Assembly: GCA_024638525.1 (NCBI GenBank)
Contig: JAHEKB010000023.1
Span: 1 to 17,007, forward strand
Length of the DNA stretch: 17,007 nucleotides
Direction: 5' to 3'
From: Bacteroidota bacterium
GTDB taxonomy: Bacteria > Bacteroidota > Bacteroidia > NS11-12g > UBA9320
Shown: piece after piece, positions 7,785-14,649 of the stretch
How the letters are laid out: each line of letters opens with the position of its first letter
Position numbering within the stretch: the first letter of the stretch is position 1
The notes under the pieces: generated by a model
What the model saw: the letters and a program-made list of their open reading frames with translations, nothing else
Told to the model about the DNA's origin: nothing
Databases searched by the model: none
Made by a program: the position numbers and the translations under genes

Positions 7785-8267
7785 TTATCCAACGGGTTTA
7801 AAACCCTCAAATGCTTGACGGCAATTATTGCAATAATGCAGGCTTCTACACAAGGTTGGTCCAAATGGAGATTTCAGTGATGTATCGTCACTCCCGCAAT
7901 AAGGGCAGGCAGTATCTTCTAATACCTCCATGCTTATATTAGAGCAGTTTCGCTTAGGTGGAGCTAATCCGTGTTGTTGAATTGCTTTTCTTCCTTCTTC
8001 GCTGATCATGTCCGTAGTCCAAGTCGTTTCAAAGCTAGTTTCCACGCTTACTTGCCCAATTTCCTCAACAAGATCAAGCCTATCCTTTACCATATTCTCC
8101 ATTAATTTAAGCGCTGGACAACCGGCAAAGGTTGGAGTCAAGGTAATATGTACATCTTCCCCATTAAGCTTTATTCCTGTAACTATGCCAAGGTCGACAA
8201 TGGAGATAGTAGGGATTTCGGGATCCTTTACCTCTTTAAGTATGTTTCGTATTTCCTCTTGGTTCAT
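7785..8267 (-). CDS. paaD: Phenylacetyl-CoA epoxidase component PaaD
   Basis: This 160-residue protein matches PaaD (also named PaaJ in some systems), the accessory component of the phenylacetyl-CoA 1,2-epoxidase, thought to help assemble its iron centres. An N-terminal MIP18/SufT-like domain (about 1-95) carries DPEIPTISIVDLGIV and the TFAGCPA motif with Cys50. A C-terminal zinc-ribbon-like part has C121PYC124 and further cysteines at 140, 146 and 149. The length is normal for the family. It is the last gene of the minus-strand operon, one base after the paaC stop, and the next gene downstream is convergent. The usual reductase gene paaE does not follow. Confidence 0.95.
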   Translation of the reverse strand: MNQEEIRNILKEVKDPEIPTISIVDLGIVTGIKLNGEDVHITLTPTFAGCPALKLMENMVKDRLDLVEEIGQVSVETSFETTWTTDMISEEGRKAIQQHGLAPPKRNCSNISMEVLEDTACPYCGSDDTSLKSPFGPTLCRSLHYCNNCRQAFEGFKPVG

Positions 8268-8268
8268 C

Positions 8269-9027
8269 TTACCAATCTGCGGTGGGATCTATACTGTACA
8301 CTTCGGTCATCTCATCCAGAAGCGGTTGTAGGTGCTTGGTATGTTCACCCCTTCTTCCACCTATTATAGGGCTCCATTGATCTTTAGCGGGAATTTTAAG
8401 CTTGGCTTCTTCTAGAATAGGCTGTAGACCTTTATACCACTTTGCCTGCAATTCTGATTCTCCGATGAATATACCTTCAGAGATCAAAACCTCTTCGGCT
8501 GGGCCCTGCTCAAAAATTCCTAGGCCATAGTCCCAAGCTTGATCCAAAGCCAATTGCATTCGCTGACTACTTTCTTCATTCCCTGTACCCAATTGGCGAA
8601 CCCAAGTGGAAGCATGCATGAAATGATACTTGATTTCTCCAAAGAATTTCTTGGCAACTTGTGCGAGAGGTTGATAGCTGCTGTTTTGTAAGCTTTCAAA
8701 TCGAAGCAATTCAGCATAGTCAAATAAGAGATGTCTAATAAGAGAAAAGTCGTATTCCCCTATTGGAAGTTCGACAAACTGACAATTGTGAAATTGCGGT
8801 GCATTTCTGGTAAAGGCAACAGTGTCGGCATCGGCTTCTCCCAATTGGTTCAGCAAGTTGTACAAATGTTCGCTTTGACCCAATTTATCTTGGGCCATTG
8901 AAGAGAATGCAATATCCTCTTCCAACAATGGACCAATCCCGGTCCATTCACTGTTTCTGTGGCCAATAATCAATTGATCATCTGCCATTTTATACAATAG
9001 GTCTTTTAAGGCTTCTATGGAATTCAT
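8269..9027 (-). CDS. paaC: Phenylacetyl-CoA epoxidase structural subunit PaaC
   Basis: This 252-residue protein is the PaaC subunit of the multicomponent phenylacetyl-CoA epoxidase. It has a ferritin-like four-helix fold like PaaA but in characterised systems lacks a working diiron site, and it stabilises the PaaA-PaaC core. Visible family segments are the N-terminal helix with ADDQLIIGHRNSEWTG (15-30), LEEDIAFSSMAQDKLGQSEHLY (35-56) and the central FFGEIKYHFMHASTWVRQLG (128-147). The start overlaps the paaB stop by one base (TAATG), and paaD begins one base after the stop. This tight spacing indicates coordinated translation. Confidence 0.95.
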   Translation of the reverse strand: MNSIEALKDLLYKMADDQLIIGHRNSEWTGIGPLLEEDIAFSSMAQDKLGQSEHLYNLLNQLGEADADTVAFTRNAPQFHNCQFVELPIGEYDFSLIRHLLFDYAELLRFESLQNSSYQPLAQVAKKFFGEIKYHFMHASTWVRQLGTGNEESSQRMQLALDQAWDYGLGIFEQGPAEEVLISEGIFIGESELQAKWYKGLQPILEEAKLKIPAKDQWSPIIGGRRGEHTKHLQPLLDEMTEVYSIDPTADW

Positions 9028-9416
9028 TACTGTGCTTGTTTTTCTTTATAGGCTTGTATGCGATCCATCACTTTATAGCTTGCGGGATCGCGGTGAATTT
9101 TCTCAGGCGTGGTATCGAAGATGTCAGAATCCTCGTAAGCAGTGGCAAAAACAGAAATGGAAGGAACTACCCAAATATTAGAGGTCTGCCCTCTCCTGGC
9201 ATATTGTTCTTTGGCGTAGAGAAGGGCCATTTCAGGATTGGGAGCATGCACTATACCAACGTGCACATGTTGTGTACCCCTTTTCATTTGGTGAAAGACC
9301 TCATAGGTTTGGAATTGGTCCAGTGATTCTAAGGGACTGATTCCATCATAGTTAATCTTTGCCCTACTGATTCTTGGGTCTAAGGAGATTATTGTTTCAC
9401 TATCTTGCTTTTCCAT
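9027..9416 (-). CDS. paaB: Phenylacetyl-CoA epoxidase subunit PaaB
   Basis: This is a 129-residue PaaB, the small subunit that bridges PaaAC heterodimers in the epoxidase. The core is easily recognised: YEVFHQMKRGTQHVHVG, then VHAPNPEMALLYAKEQYARRG and IWVVPS. About 35 residues precede the core, including DPRISR; this is longer than the Proteobacterial protein and fits the Bacteroidota form. Starting at the next Met (43) would delete core sequence, so the ATG at 9416 is probably right. That start lies 28 bases inside the 3' end of the upstream T9SS-protein gene, an overlap long enough to suggest translational coupling. paaC follows with a one-base overlap. Confidence 0.95.
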   Translation of the reverse strand: MEKQDSETIISLDPRISRAKINYDGISPLESLDQFQTYEVFHQMKRGTQHVHVGIVHAPNPEMALLYAKEQYARRGQTSNIWVVPSISVFATAYEDSDIFDTTPEKIHRDPASYKVMDRIQAYKEKQAQ

Positions 9417-10756
9417 TGTTTATTTTGGTTTTCAAAACTGAGTATATATGTGCCCGCATTTAGGTCGCTTAGATCCAAAGTGTGCCTACCTGCGATGAAT
9501 TGATATTCTTTAATTAAGCGCCCACTCAAGTCCACTAGTCTCACTGTGTATTCCTCTTTGGTCTCCAAGGTCATTCTGTTAATCGTGGGATTTGGGAAAA
9601 AGGCGATATCGCCTACTTCGGGATGGTCTTTAACAGACAAGGCTTCCATGACAAGGTCTAAATCATCTAAGAGCAGGTAAGACTCCTCGCTCTGCACGGT
9701 TCCAGTTGTTGAATAGGCAATGATAGCTGCGCTGTCTGGCATGCTGTCATTGTAATAATTGATCGGAACTGAGAAGAAGGTCCAATCACTGGTAGGTCTA
9801 AAGTTTTTTCTACCATAAGAGAACTGAGCGCCATTTCTAAAAGTTCTAAAATCAAGCCTTCCCGAATCGGTGTCTGTACTGAAGTACTTATAATAACCTT
9901 GAAGGTATTTGTATCGTTTATATACCTTGAAAGCAGGCGTGTAGTGATCGTTGTTCTCCGTTCCTATATAGGCATAGCTGGTTCTCGGAGTGGTATTGAG
10001 ATAATTTCCAACTCGGAGTGAGTAAGAACCAGAATGGGCATCCTCAGAACGCACCACTGCATCCTCAGGAAGATAGTAATTGTAGCTGTCATAGACCAGT
10101 AAATCCAATGACCTCCAGCTTAATGGGTGCTCAACTCCTATATTGGTCCAATCTTCAAATCCGTGATCCAATATGTCCGTAGCTCTGTTGCCAATGTTAT
10201 CAAAATGCACATCGTCTACAATTATGTATCCGTTCCCATCAATATCGTTGTGTATATTGGAATAGATGTAAACCTCAGCCGTAGTTGGAGTTCTTGACCC
10301 ATACCAAAATATGGGCACACTATGCCTGTTGAAATTGCCCTCGCTGCTCCCCCACATATAAAAATCAACATAGCCTTTGGTCGTTCCTTGATCTCTAAAA
10401 CGAACATATATTCTTGCAGTGTCTCCAAGGGCTAAATCGTATTTTGCGAAGAAGACCAATGAAAGAACATCATCGTGGAAATCGAATCCGGTTAGCCCCA
10501 GTGAACCACTGACGTTCTGAACAAAGCCACGCCTTTTGATAATGCCATCTTCAGATACTGTATTTTGGAGTTTAAGGGCGTATTTCCCTTCCATTCTTTC
10601 TGTAGTTCGGCTGACATTATATGGATAGCTGTAATAGTTGTTTAATCGATAGTCATTGTGTCTCGTCCAATTCTCAAAATCCCCATTTGGAATATTTTGA
10701 GCCTGTAGGCCAGCACAAAAGGATATAAATACTAAAAGGAGTAAGGTCTTTTTCAT
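9389..10756 (-). CDS. T9SS-exported two-module protein B, embedded in the paa operon
   Basis: This 455-residue protein is predicted to be exported through the type IX system, with a signal peptide at residues 1-20 (LLLLVFISFCAGLQAQ). Two similar beta-rich modules follow, about 22-188 and 198-370. Each opens with G-x-F-E-x-W (DFENW at 26, GFEDW at 199) and closes with a hydrophobic strand ending in D-D (GYIIVDDVHF; YLLLDDLDL). Such modules resemble jelly-roll carbohydrate-binding or PCMD-like domains of Bacteroidota secreted proteins; this is a resemblance only. The C-terminal 70 residues (FFPNPT at 386, GTYILSF, ending KSKIVKQ) are a clear type A T9SS sorting domain. It is a paralogue of the preceding gene, overlapping it by four bases (ATGA), and its 3' end overlaps paaB by 28 bases. 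No enzyme motif was seen. The function is unknown, but the position implies co-expression with phenylacetate degradation. Confidence 0.88.
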   Translation of the reverse strand: MKKTLLLLVFISFCAGLQAQNIPNGDFENWTRHNDYRLNNYYSYPYNVSRTTERMEGKYALKLQNTVSEDGIIKRRGFVQNVSGSLGLTGFDFHDDVLSLVFFAKYDLALGDTARIYVRFRDQGTTKGYVDFYMWGSSEGNFNRHSVPIFWYGSRTPTTAEVYIYSNIHNDIDGNGYIIVDDVHFDNIGNRATDILDHGFEDWTNIGVEHPLSWRSLDLLVYDSYNYYLPEDAVVRSEDAHSGSYSLRVGNYLNTTPRTSYAYIGTENNDHYTPAFKVYKRYKYLQGYYKYFSTDTDSGRLDFRTFRNGAQFSYGRKNFRPTSDWTFFSVPINYYNDSMPDSAAIIAYSTTGTVQSEESYLLLDDLDLVMEALSVKDHPEVGDIAFFPNPTINRMTLETKEEYTVRLVDLSGRLIKEYQFIAGRHTLDLSDLNAGTYILSFENQNKQWKSKIVKQ

Positions 10757-12111
10757 AGCTTCATGATCTTAAAAGTTGAACGATAATTTCCTTCCCATAT
10801 ATGTAGTAGATAGACTGAATTGGGCAATGATCCAAGGTCTATTTCTGAATCTCTAGTTCTGATTAAACTATGCCCAAAGAGGTCAGTAATTTCATATTCT
10901 AATTGAGTATTTCCATGATGTTCCACATGCAGTAATCCCGAAGTAGGATTGGGGTAAAATTTCAGCTTTGACACTGCAAAATCATCAATCTGTGCTGTGT
11001 GATCGCTAAAAGATAGATTGTCTATCCACAATGTCGAACTTTCTCCTAAGGGTTCTTCAGGATTGGCACTGGTTATGACAATAGAGGCACTGTCGGGAAC
11101 ATCAGCAGAAAAGTATTGTATCGCTTGGGAGAAATATTGATAGCTTCCCAACCGCACACTGTCAAAGTCTTGCTGCGCCAGTCCAATCAATGTTCCATTT
11201 TTATAGAATGCAGCTAAAACGCTAGCCACGTCAGTGCTGTCGGGGTCATACATATACAAACCATGAATGTATTTCCATCGTCTGGTGGTGAGAAAGGTAG
11301 GTCCAGTCAAGGCCTTTAAACTCGAACCGCTCAATGCCATGCCAGGGAATGGCTTGCCATCAAACTCAACATTTTTGAGTTTTAATGAGCCGGTTCCGGA
11401 TTGTATATCATTTGCCTTGGTCACGGATTCGAGATAGAAAGGGAAATTAAACTCCTGCTTAAGGTATACGTCTGAGGTAAACCAATCGGTAGGGTATGGA
11501 ATATCTAATTCAGTCCAGTCTTCAAAATCATGGTTCTCCACAGAATCATGCAATGTGCTAAACGTCTTGAATTCAACGTGATCGAGAATGAGATAACCAT
11601 CTCCATTTACACTTGGATTGACTAGGTCGGTAGATGCTGCGACCACAATTACTGTATCTGGTGTAATCTGCGTAGCCCATTGGATAGGAAACTTGAAGTT
11701 GACAAAGGTGTCTGCAGAATTGCCTGAAATAGTAAAATCGACCGTCCCTAAAGCTTGCCCTTGTGCCTTAAATATGGCATAAACTTTTGCCACATCACCC
11801 GAAGCGATATCGTATTTGCACCAAAAAGACATAACCAGAGGGATTTCATCATACGCTTGTCCACCTTTGAGATTGTCTTCTAGGTCCACATTGGCTATAG
11901 CGCCGAAGGTTCCCAAATTCCCATTATTTTCAAGCCTTACAGAATGATTACCCGAGACAGCGTCAATAGACCGATATACATTACCAATCTGATCCCAAAC
12001 TTCTAAATTGGGCGAACTCAAGTTGCTCCAATTGTCAAATCCACCATTGGGAATTTGACAAATACCCGATAGTGACATCTGAAGAGAGAGCAAAATAAGG
12101 ACGATTCTCAT
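10753..12111 (-). CDS. T9SS-exported two-module protein A, embedded in the paa operon
   Basis: This 452-residue protein has the same architecture as its downstream neighbour. A signal peptide covers about residues 1-18. Module 1 (about 18-182) starts at GGFDNW and module 2 (about 192-370) at DFEDW. A type A T9SS sorting domain (about 383-452) contains FYPNPTSGLLHV and ends FKIMKL. Shared landmarks with protein B include the G-T/Y-V-D-F strand after an A-x-x-Y-x-x-F segment, W/Y-K-Y-x-x-G-x-Y in module 2, and P-D-S-A-x-I before the last strands. These point to a tandem gene duplication. It follows paaA after 18 bases and couples to protein B through ATGA. The modules could bind sugars or another ligand at the cell surface, but nothing in the sequence identifies it. 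I saw no enzyme motif. Confidence 0.88.
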   Translation of the reverse strand: MRIVLILLSLQMSLSGICQIPNGGFDNWSNLSSPNLEVWDQIGNVYRSIDAVSGNHSVRLENNGNLGTFGAIANVDLEDNLKGGQAYDEIPLVMSFWCKYDIASGDVAKVYAIFKAQGQALGTVDFTISGNSADTFVNFKFPIQWATQITPDTVIVVAASTDLVNPSVNGDGYLILDHVEFKTFSTLHDSVENHDFEDWTELDIPYPTDWFTSDVYLKQEFNFPFYLESVTKANDIQSGTGSLKLKNVEFDGKPFPGMALSGSSLKALTGPTFLTTRRWKYIHGLYMYDPDSTDVASVLAAFYKNGTLIGLAQQDFDSVRLGSYQYFSQAIQYFSADVPDSASIVITSANPEEPLGESSTLWIDNLSFSDHTAQIDDFAVSKLKFYPNPTSGLLHVEHHGNTQLEYEITDLFGHSLIRTRDSEIDLGSLPNSVYLLHIWEGNYRSTFKIMKL

Positions 12112-12129
12112 AGGCGGGGTTTCCCAAAT

Positions 12130-13113
12130 TTAAGCAAATGGAATCACATATGCTGCCTCTTCGCCTAGTATAGCACGCCTTACCCAGCGTCCTTTTTCTT
12201 CGGCCATTCTACGCACAGCTAGTCGTTCTGCATTGCACGGTCCATCTCCGTTTATGACTCTTTTGAATTCTTCCCAATCGGGTTCAGTATACTCCCAAAG
12301 CCCACTTTCTTGGTTCTTTTTTAGATTGGGGTCAGGAAGTACTAGCCCAAGGTCCCAGATTTTGGGTACATACATGTCTAAGTATTGCTGACGCATGGCA
12401 TCATTGCTCATCATCTTCACCTTCCACTTCATAAGTGTCTCTGTGTGAACTGATTCCTTGTCCGAAGGTCCAAAGAAATGCATGATTGGTGGCCACCATC
12501 TTGTCAAGGCCTCTTGAACCATTTGACGTTGTTTAGCCGTACCCGTTGCTAGGTGAACTACATTGTCGTGTCCGTATTTTAGATGAAAACTCTCTTCATA
12601 ACAAATGCGCTCCAATGCCCGACAATAAGGGCCGTAGCTCCCTTTGCTATTGGCCAATTGATTTACGATGGCGCCGGCATCAATCAGCCATGCTATAATC
12701 GCACTGTCTGCCCAAGTCAATGCAGGATAATTAAAAACATTGCTATACTTTGACTTTCCCGTGATGAGATCATTGATCATGGCTTCTCTGCTCTTGCCAA
12801 GTGTTTCAGCAGCCGAATAAAGCAATTGTGCATGCCCCACTTCATCTTGAACTTTAGCCATTAAAGCCAGTTTTCGCCTAAAGCCAGGGGCTCTGGTAAT
12901 CCAAGTTCCCTCTGGCAATGCACCTATAATCTCAGAATGAGCATGTTGTTCTATCATTCTGATCAATTGCTTGCGATAAAGGTCTGGCATCCAATCATTG
13001 GGTTCAATCTTGTCTCCTGCGGCAATTCTTGCTTCAAAAGCGTCTAACTTCTCTTGACTCTCTTCTTGAGAATCTATTTTGTCATTGGGGTCTATATAAG
13101 CGTTTCCGTACAT
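12130..13113 (-). CDS. paaA: Phenylacetyl-CoA epoxidase catalytic subunit PaaA
   Basis: This is the 327-residue catalytic diiron subunit of phenylacetyl-CoA epoxidase. The enzyme uses oxygen and reducing equivalents to convert phenylacetyl-CoA to the ring-1,2-epoxide, the committed step of aerobic phenylacetate breakdown. Candidate iron ligands are Glu61 (HAHSEI), E91-x-x-H94 (QDEVGHAQ) and E174-x-x-H177 (CYEESFHLKYGH). The sequence is close to family norm throughout, including the WWPPIMHFFGPSD and EPDWEEF segments, and the length is typical. It starts nine bases after the tetR stop. Unlike the usual paaABCDE order, two genes for exported proteins separate it from paaB. Confidence 0.97.
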   Translation of the reverse strand: MYGNAYIDPNDKIDSQEESQEKLDAFEARIAAGDKIEPNDWMPDLYRKQLIRMIEQHAHSEIIGALPEGTWITRAPGFRRKLALMAKVQDEVGHAQLLYSAAETLGKSREAMINDLITGKSKYSNVFNYPALTWADSAIIAWLIDAGAIVNQLANSKGSYGPYCRALERICYEESFHLKYGHDNVVHLATGTAKQRQMVQEALTRWWPPIMHFFGPSDKESVHTETLMKWKVKMMSNDAMRQQYLDMYVPKIWDLGLVLPDPNLKKNQESGLWEYTEPDWEEFKRVINGDGPCNAERLAVRRMAEEKGRWVRRAILGEEAAYVIPFA

Positions 13114-13122
13114 ATTTTCTTT

Positions 13123-13719
13123 TTAAAAGTGCTGTGTTGGCTTACCCGCTTTAAGGCCAGTAAGTATAAATGAGCAGAGTTTTTCCGCTAAGGATTTCGC
13201 GTCGAGATCTCCGTCAACTTTGTACCATTCCACTATCCAATTTACGCTGGAAAGTATGGCCAAAGCGGCAATCTTTATGTCTGTTTCTTGAAAGTTTCCT
13301 TCATCAATTCCCTCTCTAATTATCTGGCGAATACCTTCTTCGTATGCATTTCTTTTTTCAACGAATTCTGAACGCGCTTCAGGGCTAAGATTTCGCCAAT
13401 CTCTAATAAATACCACTGCTGCGTCTAAATTTGAAGTAAGAATTTGAACGTGCATTTCTATGGCCATCTTCAAACGTTCTTCTGCGTTGAAATAGATGTC
13501 ATTAACCTCTTTTATGGCGAGGGCAAACTTATCTGCCATTTCGAAACAGCTTATTTTAAGAATGTCTTCCTTGGTTTTGATATGGCTATAAAGGCTAGCG
13601 GGCTCTATATTCAACGCCTTGGCAATATCTCTAACGGATGTTGAGGCATAACCCTTCTCTTTGAATAAGCGCTGCGAAGTACTCAAGATTTCTCTTTTCC
13701 TCTCTGTAGTTTGGAGCAT
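13123..13719 (-). CDS. TetR-family repressor, PaaR-like
   Basis: This 198-residue TetR-type regulator is the first gene of the paa operon. The N-terminal DNA-binding domain has its helix-turn-helix at about 27-46 (TSVRDIAKALNIEPASLYSH), followed by KTKEDIL. The remaining helices form the ligand and dimer domain. Known PaaR regulators of this family (Thermus thermophilus) repress paa genes and release DNA on binding phenylacetyl-CoA. The same role is inferred here from gene order and from the operator-like palindrome two bases before the start codon, which implies autorepression. paaA follows after nine bases. A general fatty-acyl-CoA-responsive TetR (FadR/PsrA-like) is the main alternative, since those are similar in sequence. 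Confidence 0.88.
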   Translation of the reverse strand: MLQTTERKREILSTSQRLFKEKGYASTSVRDIAKALNIEPASLYSHIKTKEDILKISCFEMADKFALAIKEVNDIYFNAEERLKMAIEMHVQILTSNLDAAVVFIRDWRNLSPEARSEFVEKRNAYEEGIRQIIREGIDEGNFQETDIKIAALAILSSVNWIVEWYKVDGDLDAKSLAEKLCSFILTGLKAGKPTQHF

Positions 13720-13721
13720 AA

Positions 13722-13735
13722 CTATCGTTCGTTAG
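13722..13735 (-). promoter_or_regulatory. Putative PaaR-type operator
   Basis: The minus strand reads CTAACGAACGATAG, a pseudopalindrome two bases upstream of the tetR ATG. It matches the Thermus PaaR consensus as I recall it (CNAACGNNCGTTNG) at 9 of 10 fixed positions. It covers the expected transcription start just downstream of the -7 box, so bound repressor would block initiation. Confidence 0.65.
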
Positions 13736-13736
13736 G

Positions 13737-13768
13737 CAAATATAAGAGTTTGGACCTGCTTTGTCAAA
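13737..13768 (-). promoter_or_regulatory. Promoter of the tetR-paa operon
   Basis: On the minus strand TTTG (13768-13765) and TATATTTG (13744-13737) are 20 bases apart, an exact fit to the Bacteroidota -33 TTTG and -7 TAnnTTTG pattern. The predicted start of transcription falls near 13730, inside the putative operator and only about ten bases before the tetR ATG, so the leader is very short. Confidence 0.65.
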
Positions 13769-13771
13769 TGC

Positions 13772-14227
13772 CTAAGACACGGATAAAATGGATTGCGTAT
13801 TATCTCCCATTTTGAATTCAAACCCCTCTGACTTACCAAGGATACTTTGACCAACTGGAGAGCTGGCAGAGATAACAAAAACCGCTGTTTCATCCACCTG
13901 CAACTTACCCATTGCAATGGCGATAAACAGCATCTTGTCTTTGACTTTTACCAAGCTTCCAAGTTGCACATGATCCAATTTGAGTTTAGGATTTATCGCA
14001 GACAAAATTTTCAAGTCATTCAGTGATTTTTGGTACTGAAGACCCAAGAGTTCCATTTCTTTTTGAGCCATGGCTCTCGCTGTCTCAAATTTATCGCCTA
14101 CAGAACTCTTTTCTTCATTGGCAATGGATTCCTTCACGACCTCAAGAGCATTTCTCAACTCGGTAATTTGGCTGTTCAGCTTGGCTGTGCACTGATTATA
14201 AACCTTTTCTTTAAAAGTGGAGGCCAT
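13772..14227 (-). CDS. GreA/GreB-like transcription elongation factor
   Basis: This 151-residue cytoplasmic protein has the layout of Gre factors. A long N-terminal coiled-coil (about residues 8-75) would enter the RNA polymerase secondary channel. A small C-terminal domain (about 85-151) contains SPVGQSILG (123-131) and GFEFKMGD, matching the SPxGxALLGK signature of GreA. At the hairpin tip, GDKFE gives Asp45 and Glu48, in the same D-x-x-E spacing as the catalytic acidic pair of GreA (D41/E44 in E. coli). Similar Bacteroidota proteins have sometimes carried the misleading label 3-oxoacyl-ACP synthase. The frame opens at a TTG (14233), but the ATG at 14227 is preferred. A TATATTTG box at 14238-14231 lies so close that the mRNA may be nearly leaderless. 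Function beyond the fold is inferred. Confidence 0.72.
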   Translation of the reverse strand: MASTFKEKVYNQCTAKLNSQITELRNALEVVKESIANEEKSSVGDKFETARAMAQKEMELLGLQYQKSLNDLKILSAINPKLKLDHVQLGSLVKVKDKMLFIAIAMGKLQVDETAVFVISASSPVGQSILGKSEGFEFKMGDNTQSILSVS

Positions 14228-14258
14228 CTCCAAATATATGAATTGATGACAAATTGCT

Positions 14259-14278
14259 TAAGTAACCTTTATTACTTA
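14259..14278. promoter_or_regulatory. Inverted repeat in the divergent greA-like/rhodanese intergenic region
   Basis: TAAGTAA (14259-14265) and TTACTTA (14272-14278) form an exact 7-bp inverted repeat with a six-base spacer (CCTTTA). It lies between two divergent start codons (14227 and 14310), near the -7 box of the minus-strand gene. It could be an operator, but AT-rich palindromes of this size arise by chance. Confidence 0.3.
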
Positions 14279-14309
14279 TGATACTTGATTATTGTTGCAC
14301 ATTTGCTCC

Positions 14310-14615
14310 ATGTTTGGATTTATAAAGAAACTATTTGGTGGGGGCAATAATCTCCGAGAGAAAATTAACGAGGGTGCTGTGATTATTGATGTACGAACTG
14401 CCTCGGAATTTGGAGGAGGCCACATTAAAGGCTCAAAGAATATTCCATTGGATAAAGTCGGTAATAGTATTAAGAAAATTCAGCAGTGGGATAAACCGGT
14501 TATCGCTTGTTGTGCCAGCGGAATGAGAAGTGCTTCTGCAGCTTCAATTTTGAGAAAGAATGGAATTGAAGCATATAATGGTGGCAGCTGGCGAAATGTG
14601 AGCCGTATGGTTTAA
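14310..14615 (+). CDS. Single-domain rhodanese-like sulfurtransferase
   Basis: This is a 101-residue single rhodanese domain. The family moves sulfane sulfur through a persulfide on an active-site cysteine. IIDVRTASEFGGGHIKGSKNIPL (25-47) is the first conserved block. The active-site loop CASGMRS (68-74, Cys68) is preceded by another Cys (67). The C-terminal NGGSWRNV also fits. An in-frame TTG at 14292 would add six residues; the ATG at 14310 (MFGFIKKLFGGG) was chosen. No signal peptide is present and the N-terminus is short and basic. It is followed after 34 bases by a thioredoxin gene in the same direction, so the two may form a thiol/sulfur-transfer pair. The exact acceptor is unknown. Confidence 0.9.
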   Translation: MFGFIKKLFGGGNNLREKINEGAVIIDVRTASEFGGGHIKGSKNIPLDKVGNSIKKIQQWDKPVIACCASGMRSASAASILRKNGIEAYNGGSWRNVSRMV

Positions 14616-14649
14616 TTAAACATTGACCTGTGATTTGAACAGTTGAAAA

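Noticed and set aside
7794..7806. GGGTTTAAAACCC as a terminator between the convergent SGNH-like and paaD genes
   Set aside because: The stem is only five base pairs with a three-base loop, lies inside the paaD coding end and is not followed by a T-tract on either strand.
12112..12129. GGGAAACCC hairpin between paaA and the first T9SS gene as an attenuator
   Set aside because: Only three base pairs can form, with no T-tract. It is too weak to support a regulatory claim.
13772..14227. 3-oxoacyl-ACP synthase
   Set aside because: This label is attached to some homologues in databases, but the protein has no ketosynthase Cys-His-His motifs and is far too short. Gre-like features are visible instead.
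14610..14621. GTTTAATTAAAC, a perfect 12-base palindrome over the rhodanese stop codon
   Set aside because: It has no loop and is AT-rich, and such palindromes are expected by chance in this composition. No promoter or T-tract is attached.
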